Positions 47,565 through 59,539 of a DNA stretch of 64,000 nt are shown in pieces (within the stretch, counting starts at the first letter, position 1; every line of letters begins with the position of its first letter). Both the position numbers and the translations under genes were made by a program. Below the pieces are notes generated by a model that was not told the DNA's origin, ran no database searches, and saw only the letters and a program-made list of their open reading frames with translations. This DNA is from Erythroxylum novogranatense (Eukaryota; Streptophyta; Magnoliopsida; Malpighiales; Erythroxylaceae): the NCBI GenBank assembly GCA_029891385.1, contig CM057230.1, positions 51,935,414 to 51,999,413 of the forward strand, written 5' to 3'.

Positions 47565-48601
47565 GTATTCGACAAGGAGATCGGATGAAAGCATGGCAAG
47601 ACTTTATGTTCGTTTTGCATAGCGAGAGTTTTGTATAAAGTAGAGTTTGATAATGATTTTTGTATAAGTCTTTGATATGGCTTAATTGCCATAAATGTAT
47701 TACAAGCATTTTATTGCAGGATGTATGAGAATTATGATACTGTATAAGAACATGATTTATGGAATTGGGAATGTATTTTGGCTATGGATTGTTCATATTG
47801 GTTAATTGGAATGTACACATATATAGACATGGATGATCATGTTTGATGATGAGATTTGAATTGTGAAGATTTATAAAATGCGATTGGTTGAGTTTGATGG
47901 GAGCATTAAATTGTATATGAGTTAATGGAAATTGTATATAAGTTTGAATGTGATGAAGATGAATTGAATATGAAAAATGACTGGAAAAGGGTTAGAAATA
48001 GGATTGCGTTTATACTGAGATCCCAGACGGAGGGTCCGGTAGATTATGATGTATGTGTGATTGTTGAAAGTTATAGCAGTGAGTTTACTACTTGCAGGTT
48101 TTTGGATAGGTTAAAATGCAGCTGTCATGCTGCCAAATTTTTAGTTGATTAGTATGAGTTTCCCATTTTGAAAGAGATCAACAAAAGTGGAGAACTGAAC
48201 AATAAGAAAAAGTAAAGAGAAAAACAAAATTTATACCGATTTGGATAGGTCAAGTTTAAGGTATCCAACGCAACGCTTCTTTAAGATAATTATTCCCAGA
48301 TGTCGGACACTTGTACTGCTATTCGATTTCTTTTCATTTGTATGTTTTGATTCCCAATAGTATTCGATCCTATCGAATTGATATATTTGTTTGGCATTTG
48401 TATTCGATTCCATTCGATTTCCATTTGTATTCGATTCGACTTATTTGATATTCGTTATCGGTTGGATTCGATCCTATTAGATTCGACTCATTTGTTTCAT
48501 TGTATTCCCTATATGATCCGTTTCATTGTTTTCATTCCGCTTCACGAGTGGTTATGAGTGTTTAGTTTAAGCAGGTTGGGTTCCGGAAACGGGATCCAAC
48601 A

Positions 48602-48945
48602 GATGTGGTATCAGAGCCCAGTAATATGATCTTACTTGGGCGTATGTGTATGAGTGATTTTACATGAGAAATTGATAAGAGTTTGTAAGGCTACGTTTGA
48701 TTTTGTGACAATATGATATTGATGTGAAAAAAAGTTGCATGAATTATTCGAAGAACTTATGTGATTGTTTGATTAAGGTGAACGATTATGATTGAGTTTA
48801 AGATTATGATAAAGGAAGTTAAGATCATAAATTCATGATGATCACCAAGAACGGATGACCTATAACAAACAAGAATTCTGATCAATTTCTGCTTTTCTCA
48901 CTGAAATTCAAGCCTAATTATGCAATATACCCAACAGATGCCAAA
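48602..48945. other. residual interior of family C plus gypsy B leader
   Basis: It starts with the family C PBS TGGTATCAGAGCCCA (48606-48620) and non-coding interior resembling the family A interior (ATGATCTTACTTGGGC against ACAATCTTACATGGGC). Somewhere around 48800-48850 it changes to the gypsy B leader, read on the minus strand. The precise junction cannot be placed without another copy. Confidence 0.6.
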
Positions 48946-48949
48946 CCAT

Positions 48950-48961
48950 GCTCTGATACCA
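48950..48961 (-). other. primer-binding site of gypsy B
   Basis: The minus strand reads TGGTATCAGAGC, followed by ATGG. It lies six bases inside the 5' LTR boundary at 48968. Confidence 0.9.
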
Positions 48962-49353
48962 CCTAAATGTAGCACCCCCTTACCATAGGGTACGCACCGG
49001 ACGCTCAGAAGCCATTCGGACGATATCCGATTTATAAGGGTGCCTTACTGACGATCACTACTATACGTCACATGGCATCAATAAAAACAAAGCATCAGTA
49101 AGAACAACTCTAAATTTTGAAACCATAAAATACTCTCTCATTTCAACCTTCAAACAAAATTATCTACAAGTCTATCAGTTTTCCACGGTCTAAATACATT
49201 ACTTCAAAAAGGAAATCTGATACAAAAGTCTACACTAGGTCATCCTCAAAATCAATCCCAGCTGACCGACCTGTGTGCTATAACTTCTCTTGCCAACGCG
49301 TTCACACAGTAGGAAAAGTCTATCTCTGGAGCTAGGAGTCTAATATATCGATC

Positions 49354-50959
49354 CTGAAAAATAGATGCAATTTTGGGTGAGTTTGCGAACTCAAAGAGAA
49401 ACCATCATCGATGGTTCACTCAATTCATGCATTACGCAAATAGCATACAGCATATCACAATAACACATTCAGAATACCATATGGCAATTTACAATTTCTC
49501 ATACAATTACAGAACTCAGAAACTTCGCAAATCAGTTATCACAATTATAGCATGCACTCTTGCCTATTTTCCATTCACTGAATTCAATCCATCACAATGT
49601 GTATGCAATGCATATGTGACTCTTTCCCATTTTATTATGGTGTTGTGACCGAGCGCTTAAACAGTGTACAGTGTTCAGTAGACGCGTCTAGGGAGTAGAA
49701 GAGCCCTCTGGGTATGCACTAACTCCCTTCGAGCTCGAGGCTCGTTTCAGTATCAGTGGTGACTCAGGTCACAACTATCATTATCTGTTCATGCATTTAT
49801 GTATGAAATGCAAAAATGCCCAATAATTCACAGTCACATTGTCATTAAAACCGATTTATCACTATTCTTCAGAATTACGTAGCAGCCAAATCCGATTTAT
49901 CAAAAGTAAATGTATCGATCCTAATCATTCACATGATCATACAATTCACATTCGCAGACAGTTTACATAGCATTTAACAATCAAAGATTGAGGAACCAAC
50001 TAGGTTACTCACCTGTAACTTCCAAGCTACTGCCTGGAAGTCCCAGCAATATCCGTGGAATGACGATCCAATGGTGCCTCTATAACAATTAAATAATTCC
50101 GCATTACTAAATGCATAATCAGAACAATTCAATGATGCACATGTCTTAAAGAAAAGATGTACGATGCATGTTCATGACTTTCCGGCGCTATATCCCAATT
50201 TAGCCATCTTTTGTCCAAATCTAACCTTTCACTCAATAAACACTATCACATTTAAACGATACCCTTAAATTCCTAAGAAAGACCTCAAAGCCAAATTACT
50301 ATTTACTTGATCAAATTCACCCATAGTACTCTATTTCTAAAACCTCAAAGGCATTAATTTTATTTCAGAACTCTCACAGTTATACCCCAATTATCATGCG
50401 ACAACCCCTTAGGTTGAAATAAAAACCTATCCTTAACTTCCATGCAATAATTGGGATCTTACTAATTAAAATTCAAACTTTCATTCTTCACATCAATTGT
50501 AGAACTCTTTCTTTAGTTTATAACGAATCAAGAATCACCTCAATTGGAGGTCTACATCAATAGTTATACCCCGTAAACTAAAATAAACCAATTTAGAAAA
50601 TGATCCTCGTTGCGGCCTCAAAACCCTCACCGCGGCGTCCTGGAGTCGCTCGCCGCGGTGAACAATCTCTATGGGGCTCGCCGCGACGTCAATGTGAACT
50701 TGTCGCGACGTCAAATGTTTAGAGCTCGCCGCGGCGAACTCCTACACGCTCGCCGCGGTGAACGAATGTTTGTTTGTCGCGGCGAGGCTCTCGCGCAGAT
50801 CGCGTCGTGCGGGCTTCCGGCCTTCTTCTCCGACAGATTTATACCCTATTTCTCTCTAAAAATAACCATAACTAACTCTCAACTACCCCAATCTTACACA
50901 ATAAACATCATAAATGCATTTCAACAATAATAAAACATCACTAAAGCCAATTTACTTAC
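49354..50959 (-). other. candidate intron inside LTR B
   Basis: On the minus strand the distal donor is GATTG|GTAAGTA at 50960/50959. A proximal donor, TTACAG|GTGAGTAA, is at 50013/50012. The acceptor is ATTTTTCAG|GATCG at 49354/49353. The hairpin GAGTTCGCAAACTC (49392-49379), then ACCC, lies just upstream of the acceptor. About 70 bases around it nearly equal the family A copy. In the 3' LTR the same sites are at 32497, 31530 and 30871. Confidence 0.45.
50607..50795. repeat. CGCCGCGGCG palindrome array in gypsy B 5' LTR
   Basis: Counterpart of 32121-32335 with about eight CCGCGG-type palindromes. Several differ from the other LTR copy by single transitions. Confidence 0.85.
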
Positions 50960-51738
50960 CAATCAAGCCTCAAATCTTCAAATACCCGAAAATCTTCTCC
51001 AAGCCCTAACACCCACGGTTTGCACCTAAAGCCATATAAACTTCATCTTTTCTTAAGGTTTAGACTCTCTCTTGCACAAGGAGAAGCAAGCAAATAATTT
51101 GACAAGCAAGGATCGTGAAGGGGGGAAGGAAACGAAAATCACCAAAGAAGGAAGAGGAAAACTTGCCCTAGGTGAAGGAGAAGAGATTTTACTGCCAAAA
51201 TTCAAAACCTAAAGCTTTTAAAGGTTGATTTAAGCCTAGGGCTCATAAGACATAAGTCCTTAAATTCTTTTAAATTTCAGTATCTAAATTTCCAATGGCT
51301 CAACATTTTTATTCCTAAACTCATAAATATAAATTTCCCATTATCATTGGATATTCATTTCAGTATCATTTAGTCAACCAGTCTGTCACTCGAAAAATTC
51401 CGGTCTAGACATTTACTCCCAAATTTCCAGAAAAATTTCCTATGAGACGCTATCAACTGACAATCACTCTTAACACATTCTAATCCAATTATTCCATAAT
51501 TCCCAATAAATCATCATCAAACATAATTATCTCAAATTCACCAATCATATCATATTCACAATTGAATGCCGGGAAATGTCATGAATGCATGTACCTATAT
51601 ATGCATGTGCAGAAATAACTCATTCCTCTATAATTAGAGGCTAAATGCATGCTCAATTCAGTAAATGTAATAAAACCTATTAGCCCGTCCCGATTTACCA
51701 AAATAACCTTCCCATCGGTGATGAGATGTTACATATTT

Positions 51739-54220
51739 GCGGAAGCAAAAGTCAAGGATGACCTCCTAATGCACTGTTTGTGATGAAACTGAATGAAGTT
51801 CAAGAAATGGTAAAATCAAAAATTCAACTTACCTACAATTAGATACCTTAGCTTGGTAGGAAAGTTTGAAAACCTACAGGCAAATTGCTCAATACAGGTG
51901 ATTATTATGAGCTAATGGGGCTTATGGAGAAATTGATATCTCAACCATTAGAAGATAGAGGGGGAGATTCTACCAATTGATCAACTTGATCCCTTGACAG
52001 ATTTAACAAAAGGAATAGAGGCTTTAGCAAACAAGCATGACAAGGATGGAGAAGTTAGAGAAAAACAAACTAAAATAGGGAATAGTGAAAGATTATAGAT
52101 TGATCCTAATATCACAAAGCATAAAGTGGAAAATCAAGACTAGGAAACTCTGAACCCAACTTGAATGTGAAGTTCATTGTGCAATTATCTCTAGTTTCCG
52201 GTAGGAAATCAAGGAAAAAGAGAAGAAAACCCAAAGAAGTTTGGTACTACAAATATCTTTTAAGATCTAGTGCCTCAAGTCAAATTAAATTGCAGGAGCT
52301 AGTAGGGTTAATTGGTCATTCTAATGCCCTACATTAGGATATTTTGAAAAATTTACAGCAACATATGTCTTACAAAGAAATTAAAAGGACCCTCTTCAAT
52401 CTAAACCCAAGGAAAGCATCGAGTCTTGATGGATATAATGCTCACTTCTTCCAATGTTCTTGAGATATCACTAGAAGTTTCCTTGTTGAGATAATTCAGG
52501 AATTCTTATTCTCTACAAAATGCTGAAAGAGATTAATTTAACTCATATTTTTTTATTCCTAAAAAATTCTTAATGCCAACAGTCTCAAGGAATTTTGTCC
52601 AATTTCATGTTATATTACTATATGCAAAGTTATCCCTAAGTTGCTAGCCCATAGACTAAAGGAACCATTGAAGCACATCATTCACTAATAGAGATAAGGA
52701 ATATCACTGGACTGAATGCTCACTGCTTGCAGTTTAAGTATCTAGGAGTTCTAATTTCTTCTAAGAAGCTAAGATTTTATGATTGCCTAGTTCTCCTGGA
52801 GACTTACAAGAGGGAAATAAATGCATGGTAGAATAAAGCCTTGTCACAAGCAAAAAGAGTGTAGCTTATCACCTTGGTATTAAAAAATCTTTAAACTCAC
52901 TAGAGTAGTCGCCTCTTCTTACCTTTGAAGATTAACAAGGAGGTAGAGAAACGTATCAATAACTTTTATGGCTTGGAAAGGTTGATATCTCTAAAGGAGA
53001 GTAATTTTTTCGGAGAAAGTCAGAGGGAGGACTAGGCTTGGTTTCTTAGTAAATGATTCCGTTAATCTTAGTGGCTAAGAGAATCTAGAAACTATTCATT
53101 GATAAAGAGGCACTATGAAGCAAATGGACCAACGAATACTACAAGTACTATGAAGCAAATGGACTAACTAATATTGCTTGAAAGAATCCAACTTCTAGCA
53201 AATTGGGGAAAAGAAGGAACATTCTTAGCCTTTAATACAATTGTTTCGGAAAAGGCATGCTGGCTATTTAACATTTTATCATAATTGAGATGGAAACTCC
53301 AAGACTCCTAGTTTTGGTTTGATAATTGGGCAATTCAAAGTCCTCTAATCTTAAGGGAGGATCTTACTTCTCTTACAACCATAATTCCAGTCGAAGCTCG
53401 TGTAATGAAAGTTATTGAATAGGAAGCATGGTCTATAAACTTCAGGGGCATTAAATAGATTACAAAAACACTTCCTTGATTATCCTCCTAAACCCACAAG
53501 GAAGGACAAAGCAATTTGGACAATCAACAACAACGGTGAATTTACTAATCCTTTATGTTTAAAAGCTTTCAGTCCTCAAAATCCTAATACACAATGGGAT
53601 AACATTGTATGGAAAGGCTCCTTGATGCCCAATGCTTCTTATGTTACTTGGCTAGTTGCTAAGAGATTCAAAACCAAGAATAGAATAAAGGGATCCACTA
53701 ATCCACCATGCACTTTATGATTTCTTAAATCTAAAGTCATCAATCACTTATTTTTCCAATGTAGCTACACTAGCATTATCTGAATCATAATGCAACATAA
53801 CCTCAGATTGGGATAACTAACTTGTGTAGGGTGAGAATTAGTATAAAAGACTAGGGAAAGTTTAGAAATATATCTAAGCTTTAGCTTAAACTTTTCAGTT
53901 TATACAATCTGGTGTGAAAGGAATGAAAGACTGGATAGAAATTGCAAAACAGAGAATTATGCTCTTGCTCATAAGATTTGCTGATGGATTAGAGAAATTC
54001 TACTAGCTCACAAAGCTACTAACGGTCTAAGCTACTCAGTTAAGAGAAGAGGGAACCTACAGTGATCTATCTCACCATATCTACTAGCTGTTCTAATTGA
54101 TGTTTGATTGTAAGATTATGATGATTTTTGTAACATGTTTCTATACAACTTTGTATTAACACCTTGTTGATGCTTTTGATTAGGCAATTCAGTGAATTCA
54201 TTTCAATATTAAAAAAAAAA
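51739..54220 (+). pseudogene. LINE remnant, 3' part with poly(A)
   Basis: This continues the LINE interrupted at 30553. A reverse-transcriptase N-terminal part is readable at about 52375-52690 (KEIKRTLFNLNPRKASSLDG, NSLKEFCPISCYITICKVI, LLAHRLK). The catalytic core is deleted, followed by FKYLGVLISSKKLRFYD (about 52735-52790) and KSEGGLGLV. The zinc-binding C-terminal zf-RVT region is at about 53500-53810 (WDNIVWKGSLMPNASYVTWLV, VINHLFFQCSYT). The element ends with a run of about 11 A at 54209-54219. The endonuclease is missing. Numerous stops; not functional. Confidence 0.8.
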
Positions 54221-55716
54221 GTATTTTAGGGATGATTTACTTAACACTGTTTAATAGCTCACCTAAAAAATAATCTAGAAAGTTAGTTCCTCTCTCAGTA
54301 TATTCCTCATTATATTTTTTGAAGTATGATTCCACTTTTGGGCACATGAGTACTTAATACAGTAACTCAATTTGTGGTTTCCTGAGTATTCAAGGGAATT
54401 ACATCACTGCAAGATGTTGATTTTCTTTCTACTGACTAACAGGGTTTATATGGTGGGTTGTGGCTCTTTATGTTTCTTCAGATGCAAAGGCGAGTGAGCT
54501 GTAAATCTTAGAATTATGGTGTATTAGAAAGGATTTCCGGTCTGAATTATGATTAAATAACAGGAGAAGGTGGATGAGACATGGGAAAGAATGAGTATCC
54601 ACAAATTTATAGAATAAATTAACGGAAATATCCCATTAAATGAACGTAAAAGCAACTGGAAGTGGGAGATTGGAGAAAATCCAAAGCGTAATTGACTTTC
54701 CCATTTTCCATACCAAATGATAAAACCCCTCGTGAGTCGTGACCCTTCAATTTAAATACCCAACTCTTTCCATTTGTCTCCTGTAGCAAAGCCTTTTAAA
54801 TCAATAATTACACAGTGCCAGCATGTGCCTCATTTAATTAAAGAAAACAACATGTCATGTCAGAAAAATCTGCTTCGGATGCTGGCCTTTGGACCCTCCC
54901 TCCTCATTACCTTTGTCGTACAATTTTTTCTTCTCTCCATTGGCAACATGTTATTAGTCAAGGGAAAAGATAAGTGGGCCATTTACAGAACAAATGATGA
55001 TTCTTTGGATTTCAACATTCTATACAAATTATCTTTAATTTGAATTATTAACTTAAATTCAGCCAATTTTGTATCAATGCCCAACTCATTTTCTTCAAAA
55101 AAATTTTTAATTTCAATCAAATATTGCTCAAACCGACAAAGATATACCATGTTGCTTAAAATTGTCGTTTTTACATGATCAAAATGACTAGGAAAATTGA
55201 AACACTGTCCCTGTCCCTGTCCTTATCCACAAATGTTGTATGAAGTATGGGAGAAAATAACACCGCAAATGTTTTGAGTGCACATTAAATAATAATTAAT
55301 ATTTAAAAATCCACACCTCATTTCGAGCTGTGATTGTGTCAAATAACTCGTTTATTTATATTCGAAGTAAGCTCCTAACTTTATCAACCACCAACCGGAT
55401 CACTTTCAAGGAGACCAACGCTGGTAGTTTGGCTTTGGAGCGTAGTGTAATTATAGATAACTGCCTTGTAATGACACCGGCTTTCAACAGGGCATTTTTT
55501 TTGGGGAGTCCAAATAATGCAAACTACGTTCATGGATAGACATATGATTTATATTGCACGCCACAACATAGGATTTTGCGAAGATGATTATATTGTCCGG
55601 TGCTCATAATTAAGTTTGATTCTCCTGTGCACTAACTGATGTATAATTTATTGTTCCCAGAACCTGGATAGTCGCATAGTATGTCCGGAGAATAACTATT
55701 GTGGTTCTAATCCCAT
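54221..55716. other. intergenic sequence without a recognised gene
   Basis: About 1.5 kb, AT-rich. An 89-codon frame (54774-55043) with one hydrophobic segment lies about 25 bp after a weak TATA-like AATTTAAATA, but there is no recognisable domain, so I do not call it. Confidence 0.4.
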
Positions 55717-55786
55717 TATATACTAGTTTATTTGTTTAATTCTACTAAATATCACTGTCTTCATGTATCAAAAGAAACAAACTTAT

Positions 55787-55927
55787 CACTTGAGATCTTG
55801 TGTTCCATTTCTTGTATACCAACCCTGTCCTCTTCAATCTCAACCTTTCATTTATCACATAAATGAAAGATTGAGATTGAAGGGGACATGATTGGTACAC
55901 AAGAAATAAGACACAGAATCAAGTCGC
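55787..55927. mobile_element. Mutator-like foldback MITE with 9-bp target duplication
   Basis: About 141 bp, almost entirely an inverted repeat. The left arm starts CACTTGAGATCTTGTG, the right arm read backwards starts GCGACTTGATTCTGTG, and both then share TTTCTTGTRTACCAA and CTTCAATCTCAAYCTTTCATTT. The flanks are the identical 9-mer CAAACTTAT (55778-55786 and 55928-55936). The matching place in the 3' LTR lacks the insert. Nine-bp duplications are characteristic of Mutator-like elements. No coding capacity. Confidence 0.8.
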
Positions 55928-56118
55928 CAAACTTATAGGTAACTGAATATAATATAGAATCTTATCACTTCAAATTTTAAAGATAAGTTTAAGAGACAAA
56001 AGTTATATGAAATAAATAATAATAATAGAAGAGTTTCAAAGTCCTTACCAACTACAATTTTATACTTTTATTAAAATTTGATTTTAGAATTTCTTTAGGA
56101 ATGGTATCACATACGCAC

Positions 56119-56120
<2 letters not shown>

Positions 56121-56165
<45 letters not shown>
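56121..56165. repeat. TA dinucleotide microsatellite in copia F 5' LTR
   Basis: About 22 TA units ending directly in TATAAAAG, so the repeat is continuous with the LTR TATA box. Confidence 0.9.
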
Positions 56166-56168
<3 letters not shown>

Positions 56169-56439
56169 TCTTTTGAGAGAGCTTTAGAAAAAGCTCAGAG
56201 ACCTATATTAGTTGCAGTTGTCTTGTGAAGTGTTCATGAGTGAGAGAGTTCTAAAATTTTATTATTTATATCATGCTATTTGATTTAGTGGATTTTATTT
56301 TTAGCTTGTCCCGCTATTTTTACCTCTATACTTGAGGCTTTTTGAATAATAAAATCTCGTATTCGTAATTTTTCAGTCATCTTTATTGTGTGGGTAGTTT
56401 GTTAGTGGTGAGTTTGGAGCCCTATAAAGTGATATCATA

Positions 56440-59150
56440 ACCTAAGGTAAGGAGAGTGACAATAACTCTATAATGAAGTTGATGTCAACCAACTACTCGA
56501 TATGGAGATAAATAATGGAAGATCTTCATATTGTAAGGACCTCTATGATCCAATCAACGTGGATGAAAGTGTAAAAGATGTTGTCCTATCTAAATCGGAG
56601 AAGATAATAGATAAAAAGTAAGAGAAGATGAAGCGAAATACCTTGGAAACTAATAAACAATGCATTGATATTAGTATCTTCATTCAGGTATCCTAAGAGA
56701 TAGATCCTTTTAAGTTATGAAAGGGGCATCTATGAGAGGAAGACTGCTCACAATAAGGCCTTCTTGATTAAAAGACATGTAAACTTGGAGTTAAAGACAG
56801 GGAAATTTGTGTTGGAACATCTTAGTGATTTTCAGGGCATCATTAACAAGTTGACTTCAATGTATATTGTTCTCAATGATGAATTACAGGCTTTGTTCTT
56901 ATTAAATTCTTTGTTGAATACTTGGGAACTTTTGTTATGACTATTAGCAACTCCTCTTTGAATGGTGTACTTTCTTTGGATGTGATCAAAGAGAGTATGT
57001 TTAATAAAGAGATTAAGAGGAAGAAAATCAGTGTCGTCAACATGCAAGCTCTTATAGTTGAAAATAGAGGAAGAAGCAAGATTAGAGGTCCCAAAGAACA
57101 AGGCAAGTAGAAGAACATGATGAAGTTAAGAGATGGAAAGGAGACCAAAATGTGTTACTACTGAACCAAACTTGGTCATATAAAGAAGTTCTACTACAAG
57201 TGGAAGAACAACAAGAAGAAGCAAGACAACTAGAAGGATGAAGACAACAACAATGTTGAAATAATGACATCAAACACAAATGATGAAGTGTCATTGATTT
57301 GTACAATTAGTGAATATCTCCATATTAGTTACTCAAATTCAGAGTGGCTTGTTGATACAAGGGACTCCTCTCATTGTGTTAAAGTACTTCACTAACTATA
57401 GGAGTGATGCTTTTGAAAGCGCGAAGATGGGTAATCAAAGCTCCATTAGCTTCATCGACATAAGAGACTTCTAGGTTTAAATTGACATTAGGTGCATATT
57501 GACCTTAAAAGGTGTATGACACATTCCAAACTTGTGCCTCAATTTGTTGTATGCAAATATGCTTGACCAAGAGGGATGCTGGCACATGTTTGGAGATGTA
57601 AATGGAAGCTATCTAAAGCAGCATTGATGGTTGCTCATAGTGGGTTATGCTTCACTTAGTACAAGACACACTTAAAAGTGTGAGTTAGAGAATTACATGT
57701 CATTTAAGAAAATACTTCATTGGGTTTGTGGCATTAGAGATTGGAACATATTAGTGAGAAGGGGATCTTGCTAGCTAAAAAAATTATTTATTCCTGTAAA
57801 GACTATGTTTTCTCTTAACCCTTGTGATCATTATGTGACTAGAAAGTAGCATCGAATGTCTTCGCATAAGAAGCCTACAAGGAGGAAGACGAAGTTGGAG
57901 CTAGTGCACTCCAAAGTGTCTGGTCTTGTGGAGGTGGAGTCTTTGGGTGGTAAAAAGTGCTTTTCTATATTTTTTGATGATACTACATGCAAGACTTTGG
58001 TATTTATACTAAAAATAAAAAGTTAGGTGCTAACTACCTTTCGAAGATTTCATGTCATGGTGGACAGGGAGATGGGGAGGAAGTTAAAATGTCTTCGAAT
58101 CGATAATGGAGGTGAGCATACCTCTAATGAGCTTGAAGAGTACTATGCAAGATGTGAGAAGACAACTTAGTACCTTATAAAACAATGCCATTTCTAAGAG
58201 GATGAATAAATCCATTATGAAGAAGTTTTGGTGTATGTTTTGAATGTCAAAACTAATGAAGTCCTTTTAGGGTGAGATAGTCAAAACTACTATATACATA
58301 ATCAGCATAATTCCTTCAGTCCCTTTGGAGCTTGACATTCCCTAGAGAACATGGAAAGGGAAGGATTTATCCTATTTGTGTTTGAGGTTGTTCAGATATA
58401 AGGATATTAAGCATATACCAAAGGAGGAAATATCAAAGCTAGATTCGTACACTACTCCTTATGTATTCATTGGATATGGTGATGAGAAGTTTGACTATAG
58501 GCCCCATAACCCAAAAAAGTAAAAGTTGTTAGAAGTGGGGACTTAGTCTGCTATGAGCATGAGATACGTGCTAATCTCATCAAAGTAGACATGATTACAT
58601 CCAACATTTCATCTTTTGGTTATGATGATACTACACCTATTTTTACTTCCACTGAGCAGCCCGGAGGTAAAGAAGGCAAAGGACATGAGCTAGCACATGA
58701 TAATAATCAGGTGAACCTATGAAAAAGTGAAGGACATAAACTGGCACATGATAATAATCCAGTTTGATGGAGAGGATATACATGAGTCACATCCTATAAA
58801 TAATGTAAAAGAGGTCTATGTGCATCAAGAGTAGGGGGAGCAACCCACTTAAGTGTTAGAAGATGTCTAACTTCGAAAGTCAATTAGAGAGAAGAGGTCT
58901 TCAATGAGATTTCCTAGTTTAGAATATCTCCTAGTCATTATTGAGGGGGAGCCAGAAAATCTTCAAGAAGTTCAATTGGTCAAAGTCAAAGAAAAAGAGG
59001 ACTTGATGTAGAAGTTGAAGAAGAGATTTTATGAACACAAACAGGCTCTAAGGAAGTGATACAAACATAGCGCCAGTATGTTAACAAAGGTAGTTCCCAA
59101 TAGTATACTTGAGCTTTGTAGTAGGCTCATCACGATTACTTTCAATTGAT
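56440..59150 (+). pseudogene. copia F polyprotein remnant
   Basis: Broken plus-strand frames keep the copia order. Gag-like sequence comes first (NYSIW at about 56490; LEHLSDFQGIINKLTSMYIV at about 56815-56875; ALFLLNSLLNTWE). Then come protease/pre-integrase relics, LVEVESLGGKKCFSIFFDDT of integrase (57925-57990), LRIDNGGEHTSNELEEYY (58093-58146), the DEKFDYRP region (about 58480), and RFPSLEYLLVIIEGEPEN before the reverse transcriptase (58910-58960). Little of reverse transcriptase or RNase H remains. Small open pieces such as 56922-57110 are chance survivors. Confidence 0.7.
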
Positions 59151-59180
59151 CGATGAGGCAGTTGATTTCTCGTACAAAAT

Positions 59181-59193
59181 GGGTTGAGGGAGA
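59181..59193 (+). other. polypurine tract of copia F
   Basis: GGGTTGAGGGAGA precedes the 3' LTR start at about 59201. Confidence 0.6.
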
Positions 59194-59200
59194 GATTATT

Positions 59201-59504
59201 ATGTATCTAGCCCCATTCTATGGACGTTTATTTATTTAATTCCATTTAATTTGGAATTTGGAAGTCTTATCTATCTTTGTGGATCAAAAGGAATGAAGTT
59301 GTGGGTGACTGCGTGTAATATGAAATCTTATCCTTTCGAGATTTAAAGACAAGTTTGGGAGAAAAAAGTTACATGAGATAGAAACACATGATGATAGAAG
59401 ATTTTTAAAATCCAAATAGCTTTTATCAACTAAAGTTTTTCTAAAGTTTGAATTCTAGAACTTATTTAGGACTATTATTCGTATATGTGTGTATGTGTAG
59501 GTGG

Positions 59505-59539
<35 letters not shown>

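Larger units (their letters stand above)
44202..48601 (+). mobile_element. LTR of gypsy-type family C
   Basis: A 4400-bp LTR beginning TGTTGGACCCCGAACC and ending GGGATCCAACA, followed by a PBS (48606-48620). It is in plus orientation inside the minus-strand gypsy B. Only about 200-250 bp of its interior remains. No second LTR or target duplication is present, so a deletion removed the rest of this element and the gypsy B gag. It carries a palindrome array (44911-45092), a TATA-like box (about 46089), a purine-rich leader and a candidate intron (46333-47564). Minor frames, for example 46926-47243, are not genes. Confidence 0.8.
30554..51733 (-). mobile_element. Ty3/gypsy element B (chromovirus), with nested insertions
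   Basis: The element spans LTRs 30554-33283 and 48968-51733 and is flanked by the perfect 5-bp duplication TATTT (30549-30553 and 51734-51738). It reads on the minus strand: 5' LTR, PBS (48950-48961), protease, reverse transcriptase, RNase H, integrase, a C-terminal chromodomain-like region, polypurine tract, 3' LTR. Copia E (33824-41320) splits the integrase. A family C LTR (44202-48601) occupies the place of gag. The chromodomain-like tail and initiator-methionine PBS suggest the Tekay/Del group. Stops and frameshifts in every domain make it non-autonomous now. Confidence 0.9.
48968..51733 (-). repeat. 5' LTR of gypsy B
   Basis: A 2766-bp LTR, colinear with 30554-33283. It has about 70 bp (49260-49332) that the other copy lacks, and scattered substitutions, many of them C/T or G/A. 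It contains the palindrome array 50607-50795 and the candidate intron 49354-50959. Confidence 0.9.
55717..56426 (+). repeat. 5' LTR of copia F
   Basis: Diverged LTR interrupted by a foldback MITE (55787-55927). It contains a TA microsatellite running into a TATAAAAG box (56121-56168) and a short transcribed part ending near TTTGGAGCCC. Confidence 0.65.

Noticed and set aside
54774..55043. 89-codon frame with a hydrophobic stretch after a weak TATA-like box
   Set aside because: No recognisable domain, no conservation evidence and AT-rich surroundings; chance frame.
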